64,000 bases of DNA from JALYXI01 sp963716685. GTDB taxonomy: Bacteria; Acidobacteriota; Terriglobia; Bryobacterales; Bryobacteraceae. The stretch is taken from NCBI GenBank assembly GCA_963716685.1, contig CAVQTR010000003.1, positions 1,674,001 through 1,738,000 on the forward strand, given 5' to 3'. The stretch's first letter is position 1; each line of letters starts with the position of its first letter. The position numbers and the translations under genes are program-made. Positions 8,445 to 17,086 of the stretch are shown here, piece by piece. Below the pieces are notes generated by a model. It had not been told where the DNA came from, ran no database searches, and worked only from the letters and a program-made list of their open reading frames with translations.

Positions 8445-9658
8445 CGGTCACCGGCTGGATCACGACTCGGGTCTGCCGCGTCACGTCCTCCGGCGCGGTA
8501 ATTCCGGAGCTGGACGGCATTCGCTCGCTGGCGCTCTTGGCAATTTTGATGCACCACATCATGGCGTCGTATCTGGTGCAGTCGGAAACGTTCGGCAAGG
8601 TTGCGCTTCCGCGGGACTGGGATTTGGTGGCCGGACGCCACTGGCTGATCGGATTCACGCTGCACCTGAGCTTCGCCGTTCGCGTGTTCTTTACGTTAAG
8701 CGGCTTTATTCTGGCGCTGCCGTTTGCGCGCCGCTGCCGGGCGGGGCTGCCGGCGCCGGATCTGCGATCGTTCTATCTGCGGCGCGTAGTCCGCATGGAG
8801 CCGACGTATGTGCTGAGCTGCGTCGTCTGTTTTCTGGTGATCGTGCTGTACTTCGGTCACAAGGAGCCCGGCGCATACTTTGGGGCCTTTTTTTCGCATT
8901 TTGCGGCGTCGCTTTTTTACCTGCACGATTTGGTTTTTGGTTACGCGAGCTGGGTGAACGGCATCACCTGGACGCTTGAGGTAGACATGCAGTTTTACCT
9001 GATTGTTCCACTGCTGGCGACGATCTTTCGCATTCGCTCCGCAGGGACGCGCAAATTGGTGCTGATTGCGATGGCTCTGGGGTTCAGCCTGGTGTCACAG
9101 TTTCTGATCGAACCTTCGGGGAACGGGCGGTTGCAGTTGAGCCTGGTGAATTACACGCAGTTCTTCGTTGTGGGATATCTGCTGGCCGACATTGTCACGG
9201 AGCGGGGCAGGGCTGTGCCGGTGAAGTCGTTTCGCAGCGACGCGACGTTTCTGGTTTCGCTGGTGCTTCTGGGGGTGCTGGTGAGTCGCTTTCCGCGGCT
9301 CGGCTGGTATGTTCCGTTTTGCCTGGTGCCATTGTTTTGGGGAGTGCTGGAGGGCAGGATCACGAGCCGGTTTTTTCGTTCTCCGCTGCTCGCGATTCCG
9401 GGGGCGATGTGTTACACGATTTATCTTTATCACGAGCTCGTGATTCGAATGCTACTGCCGTATACGCTGCCTCTTTCGCGTGGGGCGTTTCCGCTGTGGG
9501 CTGCGTTTGCAGTGCAGACGGCGATTCTGGTTCCCGCCGTTTTGGTGTTTTCCGTTCCGCTTTTCCTCCTGGCGGAAAAGCCGTTTATGCGGCTGAGCCG
9601 GGATTTGTCGCTGCGGCGCGAGGCACGGGTGAAGAAGATGGCGGCGGCGCATCGATAG
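8441..9658 (+). CDS. Acyltransferase 3 family membrane protein
   Basis: 405 residues, about ten predicted membrane helices. IPELDGIRSLALLAILMHH near residues 22-40 is the family opening: E-L-D-G-I-R followed by a catalytic-type His-His pair in the first helix. FFTLSGFIL and the DMQFYLIVP-type middle segment are also typical of OafA/NodX-like enzymes, which transfer acetyl or other acyl groups from the cytoplasm to surface glycans. TTG at 8441 overlaps the preceding glycosyltransferase stop, so the two are coupled. Its last 74 bp overlap the 3' end of the convergent three-domain glycosyltransferase gene on the other strand, and both C-termini are charged tails that could tolerate this. Decoration of the glycan made by the neighbouring transferases is the simplest role. 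Confidence 0.88.
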   Translation: MTVTGWITTRVCRVTSSGAVIPELDGIRSLALLAILMHHIMASYLVQSETFGKVALPRDWDLVAGRHWLIGFTLHLSFAVRVFFTLSGFILALPFARRCRAGLPAPDLRSFYLRRVVRMEPTYVLSCVVCFLVIVLYFGHKEPGAYFGAFFSHFAASLFYLHDLVFGYASWVNGITWTLEVDMQFYLIVPLLATIFRIRSAGTRKLVLIAMALGFSLVSQFLIEPSGNGRLQLSLVNYTQFFVVGYLLADIVTERGRAVPVKSFRSDATFLVSLVLLGVLVSRFPRLGWYVPFCLVPLFWGVLEGRITSRFFRSPLLAIPGAMCYTIYLYHELVIRMLLPYTLPLSRGAFPLWAAFAVQTAILVPAVLVFSVPLFLLAEKPFMRLSRDLSLRREARVKKMAAAHR

Positions 9659-12413
9659 TGTCGAGCACTTGAGAGAGAGCGTCGAGGCGATGGCTCCAGG
9701 TGTTTTCGCGGGCGAATGCCACGCGGGCCTGCATGGCCGAAGGGTCTGCTTCGCTGGCGGCTTCGGTCAGCAGAGCAAACGATTCCTCGAAGCTTTGGTA
9801 AGTGGCGATCAGGCCGGCGTCGCGCAGGGGTCTGGTTTCGGGCAAATCCGGCGCGATCACCGGCTTGCCGGCGGCGAGGTATTCGTAGAGCTTGACGGCG
9901 TTCATGCTGCGGGTGATGGGCAGGTCGCGGAAAGGCATAATGCAGACGTCGAACTCGGCAAGATAGTGCGACAGTTTGCTTTGCGTTGCCTGCGGAAAGA
10001 CGTGCACATTCGGATGCCTAATTACCTCTTTCCAACGCTGCCCGGCGCCCGAGTGCGCGAAGCCCTCGCGTCCGATGTAGACGAAAGACCAGTGAGGAAA
10101 GCGCCTGGCAGCAGCGTCGACCCAATCGAAATCGAGCCAGTCGGAGAAGGCTCCGAAGAAGCCTGCTATGGGATGTGCGAGGCCGGTGAGTAAGCCGCGG
10201 GACTGGGCGCCGTGGAAGAGGTGAAAATCCACAGCATTGGGGATCATCACTGTGTCGGGACGCCGCTCGCGATGCATGTCGAGGAGCGTTTGGCCGGAGA
10301 CAATGACGGCGGAGCTGTCGGCGATCAATTTCGATTCGGTTTCTCCGAGGTGGTGGCCGAAAAGGCCGCTAAAGGCAGACTGATCGTCGAGGCAGTCGTA
10401 GACGATTTGCCACTTGAAGCGAGTGGCCAGAAGGCGGCAGAGCGGCTCCCAAAGGGGGAAGTGGACCAGCTGCCGCGCGACATGGATTCCGTACGCGGCG
10501 CGGAGGTATGTGAACGCTGCGAGCACGGTGTCCACCGCTTCCGGCCGCCACTCCACGCGGTAGAGGGTGCTTCCGAAAGCGGGAAGCTCGATGTGGAAAA
10601 GGTTCGGCGCGGAGTGGGACACCAGGTTGTCTGTGGTCAGTTCAGGGGCGCGGAACTGCACGTCGATCCAGAAGACACGATGTCCGCGCGCGGCCAGACC
10701 CGTTGCGAAGTGATGCGGGCGTTGCGTCAGCGCGGTCCATTCGACGCTGCTGAACAGGATAATGTCTGGTTTGCCGGTGTGCGGATGGACGGGCCCAAGC
10801 GCGGCGGCGGCTTCTTCGAAACGCTTCGTTGCAAGAGCGAGCGCTCTGGCGCCGAGCAGGGCGCGGGCTCTTCTGGCCAAGCCGTTGCGGGAGATAACCA
10901 GGCGATCTTCCCAGTTGCCCTGGCGAACTCCTTCCTGAAACTGACGGCGCTGCGTTTCCTTCCACGGGTTGTTGACCGGGAAGTGCCGCATGATGCCGTC
11001 GACGGATGCGGCGTCTGTGGCATGTGGCGGGTCCGGGCGCCGCTCACAGGTGACGCGGCAGAGATAGCGGGGGTTGGTTTGCTGGCGCAATTGCAGCAGA
11101 AAGCGCCAGGGCGCGAAATTGCCGGACAAAGGGTCGAACGCGAGGCCGGGAACGGCGCTGGCCCGGTGCATCCAGCAAAGCAGCGGAGCCCAATCGCCCA
11201 GCTCGATGTTCGGTTCCGCGTCGGGAAACTGCACGGAGGCGCGGCGCTCGTTTTCCGGGCTGCCGGCGACGACGCTCCAGGCGGTAAACATCGCGGCGGC
11301 TGCCTCAACGGCCAGCCCTTCGGCGAGCACTTCCAGGTGAAAGGGATAGAAGATATCCGCGGCGGGAAGGCAGGCGATCTCTGTTCCTGAGGCCTGGGAC
11401 AAGCCCGTGTTGAGAAGATGCGCTGGTCCCTGATCGTCTTCGGCTGCAGCCTGGACGGTGCGGACGCGAAGGCGGTTTGCGAAAGCGCTGACGGTGCTTG
11501 AGACATCCAGATTTGCCGGGCTGACGACAACTGTTTCGAAGCCCTGGACGGTCTGGTTGGCCAGGCTGGCAAGCGAGCCGCGCAGGCCGTCGATCCGGTG
11601 TGGCAGCACCGGAACGATCACGCTCAACAACGGGAGGCTGACCCGTTCGGAAGAGGCGGGCCGCAGGGTTCTGGACCATCGGCTGGCGCGTTCCGCGAAG
11701 AGCTTTTGGTTTTTCGCGATCCACTCGCCGTGGTTCAGCCGGTTGGATTCGAATGACCTTCGCTCGTGGTGAAACACGAAGGCGTCGGGGAGAATCGCCA
11801 TGCGGTAGCCGGCGATGCGAGTGCGGAGGCAGAAGTCGTCGTCCTCGAAGTTCCCGGTGCAGAAAGCTTCGTCGAGTCCGGCGAGCTGCTCCCAGAGCGT
11901 GCGCCGCAGCATGACGCAAAAAAAGACCAGGCGCTGCGCTTCGAACCAAAGCCCGCCGCGGCCGGCGATTGATTGGGCATAGCGCCGCGTTTCGCTTGCT
12001 TCGAGTGAGCGCGCCGCGGGATCGCGCTGGCGGGGATGGCCGCAACGGTTGGTGACGGGGCTGACAATGCCCAGCAGCGGATCATCGGTGAGCGCTTGCG
12101 CCAGGCGGTCGAGCCAGCCCTCGCCGACGATTGTGTCGCTGTTGAGCAACACGAGATAGTCGTATCGCGCCAGCCGCGCGCCTTCATTGTTGGCGCGGGC
12201 AAATCCCAGCGGCTCGTTGAATCGAAGGAAGTGAAAGTTGAGCCGCCGCTGCTGTTCGCGGGCGAGCCAATCGGCGACGTCGGGAGCGGAGCCGTTATCG
12301 ACAACAATGACCTCGAATGCGGAGAGCGACGGCGTGGAATAGAGGCTTTCGATGCACGCCATGGCTTCTTCGAGCGCATTGTAAACGGGGATGATGATGC
12401 TGACGCCGGTCAT
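9585..12413 (-). CDS. Three-domain glycosyltransferase (GT2-GT2-like-GT4)
   Basis: 942 residues. Domain 1 (about 1-250) is a GT2 enzyme: GVSIIIPVYNA, VVDNGSAPD, the DXD-equivalent LLNSDT, and a FEDDDFCLR ED motif. Domain 2 (about 265-480) opens with LSVIVPVLPHR and has GT2 topology but no clear DXD, so it may be inactive or bind an acceptor. Domain 3 (about 575-925) is GT-B: TQRPHHFATGLAARGHRV at its start and KLYEYLAAGKPVIAPDLPE near 865, the donor-binding end of GT4-like enzymes. The start ATG overlaps the stop of the upstream GT4-GT2 gene (ATGA, 12410-12413). The 3' end overlaps the convergent acyltransferase gene by 74 bp. It probably acts at the cytoplasmic face on a repeating-unit glycan. 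Confidence 0.86.
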   Translation of the reverse strand: MTGVSIIIPVYNALEEAMACIESLYSTPSLSAFEVIVVDNGSAPDVADWLAREQQRRLNFHFLRFNEPLGFARANNEGARLARYDYLVLLNSDTIVGEGWLDRLAQALTDDPLLGIVSPVTNRCGHPRQRDPAARSLEASETRRYAQSIAGRGGLWFEAQRLVFFCVMLRRTLWEQLAGLDEAFCTGNFEDDDFCLRTRIAGYRMAILPDAFVFHHERRSFESNRLNHGEWIAKNQKLFAERASRWSRTLRPASSERVSLPLLSVIVPVLPHRIDGLRGSLASLANQTVQGFETVVVSPANLDVSSTVSAFANRLRVRTVQAAAEDDQGPAHLLNTGLSQASGTEIACLPAADIFYPFHLEVLAEGLAVEAAAAMFTAWSVVAGSPENERRASVQFPDAEPNIELGDWAPLLCWMHRASAVPGLAFDPLSGNFAPWRFLLQLRQQTNPRYLCRVTCERRPDPPHATDAASVDGIMRHFPVNNPWKETQRRQFQEGVRQGNWEDRLVISRNGLARRARALLGARALALATKRFEEAAAALGPVHPHTGKPDIILFSSVEWTALTQRPHHFATGLAARGHRVFWIDVQFRAPELTTDNLVSHSAPNLFHIELPAFGSTLYRVEWRPEAVDTVLAAFTYLRAAYGIHVARQLVHFPLWEPLCRLLATRFKWQIVYDCLDDQSAFSGLFGHHLGETESKLIADSSAVIVSGQTLLDMHRERRPDTVMIPNAVDFHLFHGAQSRGLLTGLAHPIAGFFGAFSDWLDFDWVDAAARRFPHWSFVYIGREGFAHSGAGQRWKEVIRHPNVHVFPQATQSKLSHYLAEFDVCIMPFRDLPITRSMNAVKLYEYLAAGKPVIAPDLPETRPLRDAGLIATYQSFEESFALLTEAASEADPSAMQARVAFARENTWSHRLDALSQVLDTIDAPPPSSSPVPRAAATNPGSAA

Positions 12414-14506
12414 CGCTGAGATTTCCGGCGCAGCATGTCGCCGACGAGTCCGTGAAGGCGGGCGGCGCGGGAATCCTCGTTGTCTTTGACGGCGATTTCG
12501 AGTTCGCGCCTGCGCTGGAGGAGGGTGACCACAGCAGTCGCCAGGCCGCGCAACCCGACTTTGTTCAACGCATCTTCGTAGGTCTCGATCAGCCTCTGCC
12601 GGGCCTCATACTGGCCGCTGGTGCGGGAGAGACCGCCCTCGCTCTGGCGAAAGTACAGCAGAAATTCCGGCAGTACGTCCACCTGGTAACCTGCCATCAC
12701 GAGCCGGATCTGCAGTTCCCAATCTTCATGCGCCGCGCCCCGTACTTCGCGGTATCCGCCGACCGCGTTGAAAGCACTGCGGCGGATCAAAATCATGGAA
12801 GGGCCGAGCACGTTCGGGTCGAGCAGCCCGCAAATCAGGTCTGGTCCCAGCGGCGAGTATCGCGCGCGCACGTTGGCGGACATGGTTTGGGATTTGGCAT
12901 CGTACGGGCTTTGGTCCCCTTCGAAGAGAACGCCCGCAGCCACCAGGCAATCGACCCCGGAGAGAGTGGCGGCCTGGAGAATTCTTTCGATTGTGTGGGG
13001 CGCGGGAAAATCGTCGGCATCCACGAACAGCAGGTAATCGGCGCGGGAGAGGCTGGCGGCACGATTGCGCGCGGCGTCTACAAACGAGTTTGCCTGTGTA
13101 ACGAACTTCCATCCCCGATGCTGGTATTGCTCCGCAAGCGTTTGGAACCCGGCTCGCTCCGCCGGGCGCGATCCGTCGTCAACCGCGATTACGCCGAAGT
13201 GCCGCGTGGTTTGCCGCTCCAGCCCGCTGAGGAGTTGACCAAGGTAAGCCGACTGGTTGAAATGAGGAATGCAGATGTCGACTGTGGCGGAGAGCGGAGG
13301 GAGGGGCGGACTGACCGGCGCGACGCTTTCGAGCGCTCTGCGGTGAAATTCAAGCCAGCGGGCGTTGGCGGCTTCGGCATCGTATGCGATTACTTCGTGA
13401 CTGCCGGACGGCGCCGCGAACCATTCCGCGATCTTTGTAGCAAGGCCGAGGGCGAAGGGTTCGAACAGCTGTGCGTCGCCTTGCCCGTTGAAGATTTCCG
13501 GAATGCCGCCGCCGTTTGAGCACAGGAGGCGAAGGCCGGGGATTCGCGAAGCTTCGATCACTGAATAGGGAAAATTTTCGACCGGACTGGGCACCACGAC
13601 GAGGGCGTCCGCGGCATGCTGAGCTAAGAAGTCTCCCGCGCCTTCGGCGTCCAGGTCCCCGGCGTGGGTAACGGGTACGCCCAGTTCCGAGAGCTCGCGG
13701 CGAACTCGTTCCACGCTGCCCGCTTCCTGTTCCGCGCCTAGGAGCACGATCGCCGCCAGGTTGCGCAGCGCGTCTTTGTTATCGCGAAAAAGCAGGCGGA
13801 GCGCGGCGACAAAAATCGCGAAGCCTTTGCGGATCTCGAGGCGTCCGAAGAAGATCAATTTCGTGAGTGCGGGCGAGAGCAGGGAAGCGCCGTGCCGCCG
13901 GGGATCCAGATACGGGAGGCCGAGCACCGCCGGCTCGCGCGGCAATTGCCAGCCGTTTTGCCGGGCCCATCCGACCAGATAAGAACTGGGCGAGATCACC
14001 ATGTCACTGTGGCGCGCGGCATAGCGCTCGATGTAATCGAGATACAGGTCTTCGGGGATTTCGGGATAGCGCTGATTGCCCACGCGGATCCAGTTCGAAG
14101 GCCCGTGCAGCACCGTAACCAGAACGGGCATGGGCTCAAGGCTGAATCGCTTCACGCGCGTTGCGTGGAACGCGACATTTGCCCAGTCCTGAAAGTAGGC
14201 GATGTCGAAACCTTTGAGCACAGGCGTTACCTGTTCCGAGAGGCGAACGGTCCATGTGTCGGACCAGCGATCCGGCGCGAGCTCGGAATTATGCAGCTCG
14301 ATAAGATCGATTCCCCACTCGCGATACCGGCGGCGCCAGTTCTCATCGACGTAGACCGGCTGGGTTTCCTGCCGGGTGAGAATGATGGTGACTTCTTCGC
14401 CGGAGTTGCGCAGTAAGCGCCCGAAATGTGTGACAAAGGCGGCTACTCCGCCGCTGCGCCCGTTGATGGTCTGCACATCGTGCGTGACCAGCGCTACCCG
14501 TGCCAT
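12410..14506 (-). CDS. Two-domain GT4-GT2 glycosyltransferase (paralogue of 6381-8444)
   Basis: 698 residues from the ATG at 14506-14504, chosen because MARVALVTHDVQT aligns with the start of the paralogue on the opposite strand. An N-terminal GT4 domain holds GGVAAFVTHFGRLL, FFGRLEIRKGFAIF and the SPVENFPYSVIEAS segment. The second glutamate of EX7E is kept (V-E-N...V-I-E). A C-terminal GT2 domain has VDICIPHFN, VDDGSRP and the DXD site FVDADD, then AAHEDWELQIRL. Identity with the other copy is high along the whole chain, including the linker, so this is an inverted duplication of a complete fusion gene, not two separate fusions. It is coupled to the downstream three-domain transferase by an ATGA overlap. 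A divergent membrane glycosyltransferase starts 66 bp away. Confidence 0.88.
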   Translation of the reverse strand: MARVALVTHDVQTINGRSGGVAAFVTHFGRLLRNSGEEVTIILTRQETQPVYVDENWRRRYREWGIDLIELHNSELAPDRWSDTWTVRLSEQVTPVLKGFDIAYFQDWANVAFHATRVKRFSLEPMPVLVTVLHGPSNWIRVGNQRYPEIPEDLYLDYIERYAARHSDMVISPSSYLVGWARQNGWQLPREPAVLGLPYLDPRRHGASLLSPALTKLIFFGRLEIRKGFAIFVAALRLLFRDNKDALRNLAAIVLLGAEQEAGSVERVRRELSELGVPVTHAGDLDAEGAGDFLAQHAADALVVVPSPVENFPYSVIEASRIPGLRLLCSNGGGIPEIFNGQGDAQLFEPFALGLATKIAEWFAAPSGSHEVIAYDAEAANARWLEFHRRALESVAPVSPPLPPLSATVDICIPHFNQSAYLGQLLSGLERQTTRHFGVIAVDDGSRPAERAGFQTLAEQYQHRGWKFVTQANSFVDAARNRAASLSRADYLLFVDADDFPAPHTIERILQAATLSGVDCLVAAGVLFEGDQSPYDAKSQTMSANVRARYSPLGPDLICGLLDPNVLGPSMILIRRSAFNAVGGYREVRGAAHEDWELQIRLVMAGYQVDVLPEFLLYFRQSEGGLSRTSGQYEARQRLIETYEDALNKVGLRGLATAVVTLLQRRRELEIAVKDNEDSRAARLHGLVGDMLRRKSQR

Positions 14507-14572
14507 GGAGCCGATAGGAAAGCCAAAACAAAGCATAACAAAGCGGTTTTTCATATCCGGTATGCTCAATGG

Positions 14573-16171
14573 ATGGTCACAGGTTCGCGGGGCCGCCTGC
14601 TGGCCGCTGTTGCGATTCTGCTTGCGTTGGCGTCGGTGCTCCAGTGGCACTCCGGCGCTTACACGGCCGACCTTTCGAGTGACGAAGACGAACCCGCGCA
14701 TGTGGTTTCCGGGCTGATGGTGCATGACTACGCCATCAGTCTGTTTGCGAGGTCTTCAGTTCCCTGGCCGCGCACGCCGCGGGCTTTTGCCGAAGCGTAT
14801 TACGTCCACTATCCGAAGGTGGCGATTGGACACTGGCCGCCGTTGTTCTACGTGATCGAGGCGGTTTGGATGTTTCTGTTCGGGAGGAGCAAAGCCGCGC
14901 TTTTGCTTTTGAGTTTGGCGGTGATGACGACGACAGCGGTGATCATCTGGCGACAGGTGAACCGTGACACGCAGAGTGAAATTGCGGCGATCTGCGCGGC
15001 AGTCATTTTTCTGGTGCTACCGGTATCGCAACAGGCACTCTATGGCGTGCTGCCGGATGCCTTTCTCGCGCTGCTGACGTGCGCCGCCGCAGTCAGCGTG
15101 GCGCACATTCTCCGGAGAAAGAATCGCGCTTGGTCTGGCTTCTGGATGCTGGCCGCGTCCGCCGTTTTGATTCACGCACGCGGCTCCAGCCTGCTGCTGC
15201 TACCGTGGCTGGCCGTCGTTCTGGCCGGCCGGACGGAATGCTTCCGAGACCGCGGCCTGTGGGTTAGCGGCGCTCTCTGCGTGGCGGTTGGAATTCCGTG
15301 GCTGCTCTTTGTTCACCAGGCTGCCTCACCCAGCTTTGGGTCGGTCGTGAAAAACGCCGCCGCCTTCCCTGGGCAAGTAGTTCAGGAACTCGGCTACTTT
15401 CCTTCTGTATTGGCGCTGCTTGGCGCTCTTACTGTTCTGCGCCGAACGCACGTTGGCCGGGCAGCGGCTGTCGCCGCCGTTCTTGCCGGGTGGGTCTTCT
15501 TCAGCTTTGCGATAGTGCCGTGGAATGGTCGGTATTTCCTCGCGCTTCTGCCGCCATGCATTTTGCTGATCGGCGGCGGCTGGCAGTGGCTGGCTGCGCG
15601 CGTCTCTTCGCTGACCAGCTCTTCGCCGCGCTTCGCGGCCACTGCTCTCGCCGTTTTTACGGCCGCGGTGTGCGTGTTTCATGGTATTCCGCTGCGGCAG
15701 AAAGCGGACAACAATTATGAAGCAGTGGTCAGACGCGCGATGCAGGGAATAGATTCCAACGGCATTGTGTATCTGATTGCGGGCAATCCGCGCAGCGAAG
15801 GAGCGTTCGTTGCTGCGGCGGACCTGGCGGACAGCCCTGGCCGCCACATCGTGCTTCGATCAACTAAAGTTCTTGCGAAGACGGACTGGTCGCAGAGCTA
15901 TTACTGGCCCTTATTCGGCTCGTCCGGGCAAATTGCCGATTACTTAGAAAAATCGCCGATCTCTCTCGTGGTCCTGCAGAATGGGACGTTATACCGGCCC
16001 GACCTAACGATGCTGAAGGCGGCCCTGCGCGACAGTCCATGCTGGGTCGAGTTGCCGCCCGCCTCTCATGCGCTGCTGTACCGGCGAACGTGTCCACTGC
16101 CGCGCGGGCCCATCACCATACGTCTGGATATGGGGGAGAGTCTGAAGAAATATGTTGAGTGGACGCAGTAG
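14573..16171 (+). CDS. PMT/ArnT-type (GT39-like) membrane glycosyltransferase
   Basis: 532 residues from the ATG at 14573; longer in-frame extensions overlap the divergent gene and lack membrane character. About eleven to twelve membrane helices. In the first periplasmic loop, S-S-D-E-D-E-P-A-H at 35-43 carries the acidic pair that PMT/ArnT enzymes use as catalytic base, and GHWPPLFYV follows as the usual 'P..Y' loop. These enzymes take a sugar from a polyprenyl-phosphate carrier and transfer it outside the cytoplasmic membrane to lipid, protein or glycan. The C-terminal 130 residues are soluble and probably periplasmic. It converges on the nucleotide-sugar-transferase-like gene with 15 bp between the stops. 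Confidence 0.84.
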   Translation: MVTGSRGRLLAAVAILLALASVLQWHSGAYTADLSSDEDEPAHVVSGLMVHDYAISLFARSSVPWPRTPRAFAEAYYVHYPKVAIGHWPPLFYVIEAVWMFLFGRSKAALLLLSLAVMTTTAVIIWRQVNRDTQSEIAAICAAVIFLVLPVSQQALYGVLPDAFLALLTCAAAVSVAHILRRKNRAWSGFWMLAASAVLIHARGSSLLLLPWLAVVLAGRTECFRDRGLWVSGALCVAVGIPWLLFVHQAASPSFGSVVKNAAAFPGQVVQELGYFPSVLALLGALTVLRRTHVGRAAAVAAVLAGWVFFSFAIVPWNGRYFLALLPPCILLIGGGWQWLAARVSSLTSSSPRFAATALAVFTAAVCVFHGIPLRQKADNNYEAVVRRAMQGIDSNGIVYLIAGNPRSEGAFVAAADLADSPGRHIVLRSTKVLAKTDWSQSYYWPLFGSSGQIADYLEKSPISLVVLQNGTLYRPDLTMLKAALRDSPCWVELPPASHALLYRRTCPLPRGPITIRLDMGESLKKYVEWTQ

Positions 16172-16186
16172 CGGGTTCGCCCAGGG

Positions 16187-17068
16187 TCACGCATAACCTT
16201 TCAACGGGCGCTCGCCTTTCGCCACCTGCATCAGGTTCACGCAAAGTGCTTTGAAGTGCGCCAGGCGTCCGTTGGGGATTCCGGCGTAATACGCCGCTTC
16301 GAAGTGCCGCAGCAGATATCCGGCCGCGGCCTGTGTGAAGAATGCCGGCTTCGGACCAGCCCAGTGCACCAGAAAGCGATGCGGAGAATTTTGGTTCAGC
16401 GCGCGGAGGGCAACGTTGCGGCGGTTTACGTGAACCGGCCAGCTCATCATTGGCGTGCGCCTGAGCGTGATCTCCCGCGCCTCGGCCTTGCGCATCAGGA
16501 CGAAGTTCAGGATGCCCTGGTCGCCTGCCTTGAAAACGTCTCCATGCATGAGGTGAGGCGGTTCGTGGAACTCGAGATAGGGAGCGAAATCCTCACGCGT
16601 CAGCAGGCCTGTCGTCGCCACGAACTGGCCGCTGTTGAAGACATAGCCTGGGAATTGAAAGGATGGCTCGATGTTTATCAGCTTCTCGACATCCAGATAA
16701 TACGCGCGCATTTCGTCGGGAGGATAATCGGATTGCTCGATGATGAAATCCTCGCTGTACTGCTCGAGCGCGTCCAAAACAGGTCCAAGAAAAACGGTAT
16801 CGCTGTCGACGATCAGGCACCGCTCGCGGCGCGTTTCAAACAGCGGTTCCAGCTTGCCCAGCCCGTAGCCGAGATGCTTTCGCGGTGTTTGAAATAGCTC
16901 GACGCCCCAGTACCGTTCCAGATCCTCGGTGGAATAAGCGCCTTTCCCTTCGTCCTTGATCAGCGAAACAGGGATATTGGGATACCAGCGGCGGATGCTC
17001 GCCACCAGACAGCGCGTCCAACGAATGTCCTTCGCGTAAGAGAGGATGTAAATCCGCTCAATCCTCAT
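16187..17068 (-). CDS. GT-A nucleotide-sugar transferase-like protein (GT8-like)
   Basis: 293 residues. The chain begins IERIYILSYAKD, a strand-turn typical of GT-A folds. IVDSDTVFLG near residues 86-95 is a DXD site (D-S-D) followed by the hydrophobic strand of GT8-like and nucleotide-diphospho-sugar transferase families. NSGQFVAT near 146 and GDQGILNFV near 184 match GT8 positions (acceptor and second metal ligand region). No membrane segment or signal is present, so it should act in the cytoplasm. It ends 18 bp after the start region of the upstream GT39-like gene on the same strand and is probably transcribed with it. The donor sugar is not predictable. Confidence 0.75.
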   Translation of the reverse strand: MRIERIYILSYAKDIRWTRCLVASIRRWYPNIPVSLIKDEGKGAYSTEDLERYWGVELFQTPRKHLGYGLGKLEPLFETRRERCLIVDSDTVFLGPVLDALEQYSEDFIIEQSDYPPDEMRAYYLDVEKLINIEPSFQFPGYVFNSGQFVATTGLLTREDFAPYLEFHEPPHLMHGDVFKAGDQGILNFVLMRKAEAREITLRRTPMMSWPVHVNRRNVALRALNQNSPHRFLVHWAGPKPAFFTQAAAGYLLRHFEAAYYAGIPNGRLAHFKALCVNLMQVAKGERPLKGYA

Positions 17069-17086
17069 GACGCGGGCTGGACATTG

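Noticed and set aside
13455..13475. GGTTCGAA-like box suggesting a tRNA T-arm
   Set aside because: It lies inside the GT4-GT2 coding sequence and no acceptor or anticodon stem can be folded around it.
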